Source: Lactuca virosa (lineage: Eukaryota; Streptophyta; Magnoliopsida; Asterales; Asteraceae). From it: DNA of 64,000 nt. The DNA lies in contig CAKMRJ010003334.1 of assembly GCA_928212115.1 (NCBI GenBank), forward strand, positions 96,499,671-96,563,670, read 5' to 3'. Position 1 is the first letter of the stretch. Each line of letters starts with the position of its first letter. A program made the translations under genes and the position numbers. Positions 58,443-64,000 of the stretch are shown one piece after another. The notes beneath the pieces are model-generated. The model saw only the letters and a list, made by a program, of their open reading frames with translations. It did no database searches and was not told where the DNA came from.

Positions 58443-58589
58443 GAGAGCGGCTGGCACATGAGTTTTTGGATTTGAGACAGGGATTGGAGTCGGTGACGGA
58501 TATCACCCGTATGTTTACAGAGAGGGCGATGTTTTCCCCAAAGTTTGCTTCTGAGCAGACTCAGATGACACCTCATCTGAGCATGCTCA
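58443..58589 (+). pseudogene. gag: Gypsy A gag, continuation
   Basis: After the GAGAG duplication the gag frame resumes with RLAHEFLDLRQGLESVTDITRM and a following FTERAMFSPKFASEQTQM, the usual continuation of this gag family, until the copia LTR at 58590. It shows that 48922-58442 is an insertion into an otherwise readable gag. Confidence 0.9.
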
Positions 58590-59386
58590 TGATAGGTTTT
58601 ATACAAACAATCCTATGTGTGCATACAACCCTAATTGGATCTATGTTTTCACTATAAGACATACAACTATATGAACACAAAATAAACCCTGGCATGCTTC
58701 TATTATTTTCGAAAATCATATAGAAGTGTAGTAGACATACCTTTGTTGTTATATTGCAATAACAACTAGTTTCCTTGATCTCTTGAACTCTTGAAAGCAA
58801 GCACCACAATTGTAGTGCCTCTAATGGCTCACAAACACCTTGAAGCAAGAAGGCAATTAAGAGAGAGAGGGGAAGAAATGCTAATTTCGGCCCTAGGGTT
58901 TCCCTTGCAATCAAGTGGCCTAAAATTGAAGCATAGGGCATCTATTTATACTGTAGGGTGCTAGGGTTTCAGTCTAAACCCTAATGGATAGCTTAGCCAC
59001 CAAGCAGCCCAAGGAACCTTCTGGAATGAGGCCCTTGGACGAAAATATGATGATCCCTCATCATAATTTCGTTCCCCCTTAGTCCATTAGGTTTCCCAGC
59101 CCAAAACTCAACTATCACACATTTGACAGTTTATACCCCTTTATTTAATTAATCTCTTTTAGTCACCAAATTAATTCCTAATTAATTTATGACTAATACT
59201 AATTAAATAAATATGATTTCTCCTTTAATATATTATTCTTATAATATATTAATAAACCATAATATCTTCTCTCTCATATCAAATTACCTTGTCAAGTTGC
59301 TTTGGTGAAGGCAACCCAAAAGGACCATGCACACTCGGGTCAAGTACATACCAAATATAGTTACGGACTTAGACACTAATCCAACA
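58590..59386 (-). mobile_element. Copia 3' LTR (minus)
   Basis: On the minus strand it starts TGTTGGATTAG at 59386 and ends in TATCA at 58590. The TATA-like TATAAATAG lies at about 58942-58950. It retains the CCTTTTGGGTTGCC block (59312-59327) but is clearly diverged from the LTRs of the 16698 element. Confidence 0.92.
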
Positions 59387-60223
59387 GTCTCCCACTTGGA
59401 TAAGTCTAGTAACTACATCTCACATATGACTTCCGTATCCGATTAGCAATCGTAGCTTTCAATAGCCGCTGTCAACTCTGACCAATAATCTGTCCTTCAG
59501 ATAAGGGATCGTATAATCCTCTGTTCTAGATATCATGCTAACAATACTTATTGTTTAGCATTTTATTTCTTGATCTCTGATTTGTTCGACATAGAACTCA
59601 GTTGAACACATCAACTTCATCCTGACCGGGCCCGGCACATAAGTCAAACCAAATCATCAAGTGGCCAAGATATCGCTTTTATTCTCATAGAATAAAAGGA
59701 ACAGAAAAACGTCGACTAATATGCCTTTATCATTTACTAGTTAAACCACACACAATAATGCGTTTTATAACATCAAGTTACTGATGCGTTTTCGCATTAT
59801 CAATGTATAATCAACTAGCAAACAATAACCATATCTCTAGGTTTAAAGATTATATGATATTATCATCTTGCGATCACTTGTGATAACATTCATGAAGTGA
59901 TACCAGCAAGTGTGGGTCTATTCCAATGCTCAATACAAATTTCATAAGCACTCATAAACTTTGCAGCAAACCTTTGCTATGTCTAAAACTTTTCAGACAA
60001 TCTACAAACAAATTTATGACAATCTTCCTTCATATCTACTTCCAACATATGAACGATTGTGGACTGTTCGAATAATCTTATTATTCAGGAAGTCAAAACA
60101 TGCAAAATTGAAACAATAGATAAATAATCAACACAAGATAGAAGCTTTCTTATAAATAACACACCTTTATTTAATCATCAAATGTTGAATACATGATCAT
60201 CCATTACAAGTTTCCTACCTATC
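59387..60223 (-). other. Copia 3' untranslated region and PPT (minus)
   Basis: No open frame. The PPT complement GTCTCCCACTTGGA lies next to the LTR at 59387-59400. Phrases such as GATGCGTTTTCGCATTATCA recall the matching region of the plus-strand copy near 23340. Confidence 0.75.
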
Positions 60224-63200
60224 TAATCTAAACTAATATCGTCCTTCAGCCCTACGCTCCTAGCGTGCTGCAAATGCTTAACCCTACTCAGTCCCTTCGT
60301 GAGGGGATCTGCTGGGTTATCTTCTGACGATACCCTCTTCACAACGAGGAGTCCCTCTTCTACCGATGTCTAATAAAATGGTATTTCCTGTCGATATGTC
60401 GAGATCTGCCATGATCCCTTGGTTCCTTGGTTAAGGCAACCGCTCCTTCATTATCACAGAAAATTTCCATGGGCTCTTTTATGGATGGCACAACTCCAAG
60501 GTCTCCAATGAAGTTCTTCAACCATATAGCCTCCTTTGACGCCTCGCTCGCCGCAATGTACTCTGATTCGCACGTTGAATCAGCTACGGTTTCTTGCTTG
60601 GAACTTTTCCAAGTCACTGCTCCTCCATTCAGGGTAAAGACCCAGCCCGACTGCGATCGGTAATTATCCCGATCTGTCTGGAAACTAGCGTCACTGTACC
60701 CTCGCACCCTTAAGTCATCACTCCCACCCAGGACTAGAAACCATTCCTTAGTCCTTCGTAGGTACTTAAGAATATTCTTGACAGCAATCCAATGTGCCCT
60801 ACCAGGATTCCCTTGATATCTGCTGACCATGCTCAAAGCGAAAGCCACATCAGGGCGAGTACAGGTCATAGCGTACATAATTGAGCCAACTGCGGAAGCG
60901 TAAGGTACTCGGCTCATATCAGCTATTTCTGCCTCTGTACTCGGGCTCTGAGTCTTACTCAGTTTGGTATTGCATTGGATTGGTAACTCCCCTTTCTTGG
61001 AATTTTCCATACTAAAACGTTTTAGTACCCTTTCCAAGTATGTATCCTGACTGAGTCCTATCAGTCTCTTACTTCTGTCTCTCACTATCCTTATTCCCAG
61101 AATATATGCAGCCTCTCCGAGGTCCTTCATAGCGAAACACTTCCCAAGCCAGGACTTGACCTCCTGCAATGTTGGGATGTCGTTTCCTATGAGTAGTATG
61201 TCATCGACATACAATACGAGGAAGCTCACTATACTCCCACTGGCCTTGACATATACACATGACTCATCTTCATTTCGCAGAAAACCAAACTCTTTGACCT
61301 TCTCGTCAAAACAAAGATTCCATCTGCGAGACGCTTGCTTTAATCCATAAATGGATTTCTCAAGCTTGCACACTCTATTTGGATGCTTCGCATCGACAAA
61401 ACCCTCTGGCTGATTCATGTAAACATCCTCAGCCAACTTCCCATTTAGGAAAGCGGTTTTTACGTCCATCTGCCAAATTTCATAATCATGAAACGCAGCT
61501 ATCGCAAGCATTACCCTAATAGACTTTATTTTCGCAACTGGTGAGAAGGTCTCATCATAGTCAACTCCAGGAGTTTGAGTAAAGCCCTTCGCGACCAATC
61601 GCGCTTTATAAGTGTGCACTTTCCCATCCATGTCTGTCTTCTTCTTGAAGATCCACTTGCACCCGACCGTCTTACGACCTGGCACATTGTCAACCAAATT
61701 CCAAACTTGGTTGTCATACATGGACTGAATCTCGCTATCCATTGCCTCTTTCCATTTAACAGACTCTGGGCCTGCCATGGCTTCCTTGTAGCTGTTAGGT
61801 TCGTCCAGATTTACTAGTGTACTATCACTAATAAACGTATCCCCGTCAGTAGTAATATGGAAACCATAAAACTGGGGTGGAACAACAACTCTACTTGAAC
61901 GTCTAAGAGGTAAGGACTGGTCAATAGGTTCAACAGGAGTTTCCTCCTCAGGTTGCATGCCAGTGTCAGAGGTTCCTTCTTCTCCTGACTCTTGAAGCTC
62001 TTCAAGGTCAATCTGACTCCCACTGTCTCCTTGGCTTATGAGTTCTCTTTCTCTGAAAACCCCTCTCCTAGCAACAAAGACAACATTGTCATTTGGTCTA
62101 TAGAAGAGATAACCAAAAGACTTCTGTGGATAGCCGATGAAATAACACTTCTCACTACGAGGTTCTAGCTTGTCGTGAGTCTCTCGTCTTACGAAAGCTT
62201 CACAACCCCAAACCTTGATATGTGCTAACGAGGGAGCTTTCCCTGTCCACATCTCGTGAGGTGTTTTGGTAACCTTCTTGGTGGGAACTAAGTTAAGGAT
62301 ATGGGCGGCAGTCTCCAAGGCATACCCCCAGAATGAGATTGGTAACGAAGCACGACTCATCATAGAGCGAACCATGTCCAACAAGGTTCGATTACGTCTC
62401 TCAGCCACACCATTCAATTGTGGCGTTCTAGGAGGCGTCAATTGTGAAACTATTCCACACTCTTTCAGATAGTCGTGAAACTCAAGACTTAGGTACTCTC
62501 CCCCTCGATCAGATCGAAGCATCTTGATTTTCCTGCCCAACTGATTCTCCACTTCATTCTTGAACTCTTTGAACTTTTCAAAAGTTTCTGACTTTTGCTT
62601 GATTAAGTAGATATATCCATATCTGCTATAATCGTCTGTAAAAGTCACGTAGAAGCGACAAGCGTCCCTTGTGGTGGATCTAAAGGGTCCACATACATCT
62701 GTGTGTATGAGATCCAATACACCCTCACCCCTTTCACATGTGCCAGTAAAGGGTGACTTGGTCATCTTCCCAAGTAAACAAGACTCACACACGTCATCGT
62801 CCCTAAGGTCGAAAGACTCCAAGACTCCATCCTTTTGGAGTTGGGCTATGCGTTTCTTGTTCACATGGCCAAGGCGACAATGCCACAAGCATGCTTTGTC
62901 CAAACTTGTGGACGAATCAATATTCAAAACATCATTTCCTAAATTATCAATAACTAACACAGATTCATAAATCCCATTACAAGGTAATGCATTGAAATAA
63001 AAGACACCATTCAAATAAGCATTAATAGAACCATTACTATTATCAAATGAATATCTGAAACCTTGTCTAAACAAACCATGAAAAGAAATGATGTTTCTTG
63101 CCATATCTGGCGAATAGCAACAATTATTTAAATCTAGCCCTAACCCATTACTCAACACTAAGGAATAAACTCCGATCTTGGTTACTGGTGAAGACTTCTT

Positions 63201-63347
63201 GTTTCCCATGATCAAGCTTATCCTTCCATGCTCCACTTCCCTACTTCTTTTTAGGCCCTGCATATCAGAACAAATGTGGTAACCACACCCTGTATCAAGA
63301 ACCCATGAAGTAGCAAATGATGAGTTATTAGATTTAATTAAATACAT
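60224..63347 (-). CDS. pol: Copia pol polyprotein (one late frameshift)
   Basis: A 995-codon frame (63347 to 60360) contains the protease DTG at residues 18-20. The integrase zinc ligands are His156, His161, Cys187 and Cys190, with catalytic Asp217, Asp280 and Glu316 (35 residues between the last two). The RT YVDD motif is at 713-716, and RNase H residues include Asp886, Glu928 and Asp965. Next to the sister copy one base is missing after HFIRHR, and the expected last roughly 45 codons continue in another frame to a stop at 60224. Separately, gag and pol are in different frames at their junction. All catalytic residues checked are present. Confidence 0.93.
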
Positions 63348-64000
63348 ACCTGCAAGGTGGGTTTTATCTTCCCATCCTTAATATCTTGCAGATATTTAGG
63401 GCAGCTTCGTTTCCAGTGGCCCTTCTGGTGGCAATAGAAGCACTCTGCTTCCTTGGGGTCAGAAGAGGGCTTAACAGAACCTGCTTTGGTCCCACCATCT
63501 TGGGTCTTACCCTTATGGTGGCTCTTGTAAGGAGCCTTCCTCTTCTTTCCCTTTCCTTGGCCAATTGCCAACACAGGAGCAGCTACAGTAGAGGATGATG
63601 CAACAGATTTGTCCTTGAGGTTGCTCTCAGCTGTCCTCAGGAGCCCTTGAAGCTTACTTAGGGTGACCTCTTCCTTATTCATGTGGTAGGTCATTCTGAA
63701 CTGGCTGTAGCAGGAAGGCAAGGAGTGGAGGATGATGTCGATAGCCAAATCCTCATCAAACTTAACATTAAGTTTGAGAAGACGATCAACATATCTTTGC
63801 ATTCTTTGCAAATGAGCAGTTAGGGATTCTCCACTCCCCATCTTAGCGGTGATCATGTTGGTGATGATCTCATAGCGCTCTTGCCTCGCGCTCTGGTGGT
63901 ACCTGTCCAGCAAATCTTGATGCATCTCATATGGATACATGTCCTCATAGGACTTTTGGAGTTCGAGGTTCATGGTGGCCAACATGATGCAATGAACTTT
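63338..64000 (-). CDS. gag: Copia gag, C-terminal part (continues beyond window)
   Basis: The minus-strand frame is open from the window edge to a stop at 63338. It includes QRMQRYVDRLLKLNVKFDED and DLAIDIILHSLPSCYSQF (central gag), a basic GQGKGKKRK segment, and an intact CX2CX4HX4C zinc knuckle (CFYCHQKGHWKRSC) near 63400-63450. Its last codons overlap the start of pol by ten bases in a different frame. The sister copy reads through this point without a shift. Confidence 0.93.
   Translation of the reverse strand, partial: KVHCIMLATMNLELQKSYEDMYPYEMHQDLLDRYHQSARQERYEIITNMITAKMGSGESLTAHLQRMQRYVDRLLKLNVKFDEDLAIDIILHSLPSCYSQFRMTYHMNKEEVTLSKLQGLLRTAESNLKDKSVASSSTVAAPVLAIGQGKGKKRKAPYKSHHKGKTQDGGTKAGSVKPSSDPKEAECFYCHQKGHWKRSCPKYLQDIKDGKIKPTLQVCI

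Larger units (their letters stand above)
58590..64000 (-). mobile_element. Ty1/copia element, well preserved, running off the window
   Basis: In minus-strand order: gag (entering from beyond 64000), pol, 3' UTR, PPT and 3' LTR (58590-59386). It inserted into gypsy A gag; the flank next to the LTR is GCTCA, but the other copy is outside the window. It is a close relative of the element at 16698, with far fewer coding defects. Confidence 0.95.

Overview
This is plant nuclear DNA from a repeat-rich region of a large eudicot genome. Evidence: a spliced two-exon gene, Ty1/copia and Ty3/gypsy LTR retrotransposons primed by initiator tRNA-Met, an L1-type LINE, Helitrons with a RepHel helicase, hAT and PIF/Harbinger MITEs, AT microsatellites and one N-gap (16357-16691). 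LTRs dense in palindromes such as ACTCGNCGAGT and GTACGC/GCGTAC suggest a Cichorieae composite, probably Lactuca (lettuce). That placement is from memory, not a search.

Layout. 1-2939: 3' end of a gypsy element with a 48-bp hairpin array and a truncated LTR. 2940-7375: a non-autonomous Helitron, a hAT element with a perfect 8-bp TSD, and a decayed gypsy LTR. 8144-9850: the only convincing host gene, a 413-aa Fe(II)/2-oxoglutarate oxygenase-like protein with a MITE in its intron. 9851-15878: low-complexity intergenic DNA with MITE debris and one unidentified exon-like fragment. 15879-25848: an autonomous-type Helitron split by a nearly full-length copia element (16698-24641). 26357-29823: a decayed L1-like LINE with an 11-bp TSD. 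29835-33677: intergenic DNA with a 104-bp tandem array, a coiled-coil coding remnant and a Harbinger MITE. 33678-44877: a pile of gypsy LTRs, two decayed copia elements and a hAT transposase scrap.

44871-64000 is a readable nest. Gypsy element A (5' LTR, PBS, gag) is split inside gag by a solo LTR (B, TSD GAGAG). B is split by a 7.7-kb non-coding LTR element (C). The resumed gag is split again by a well-preserved copia element on the minus strand that runs off the window.

The most unusual signal is structural. Several gypsy families carry tandem arrays of short stem-loops in or beside their LTRs. In sense orientation the loop is short and purine-rich (often GGAG) while the stems vary, in places with compensating changes. 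Element C adds 73-, 60- and 74-bp arrays, an AGATCT-dense leader and a duplicated PPT/LTR edge. All similarity statements come from reading the sequence; no alignment or folding was computed.
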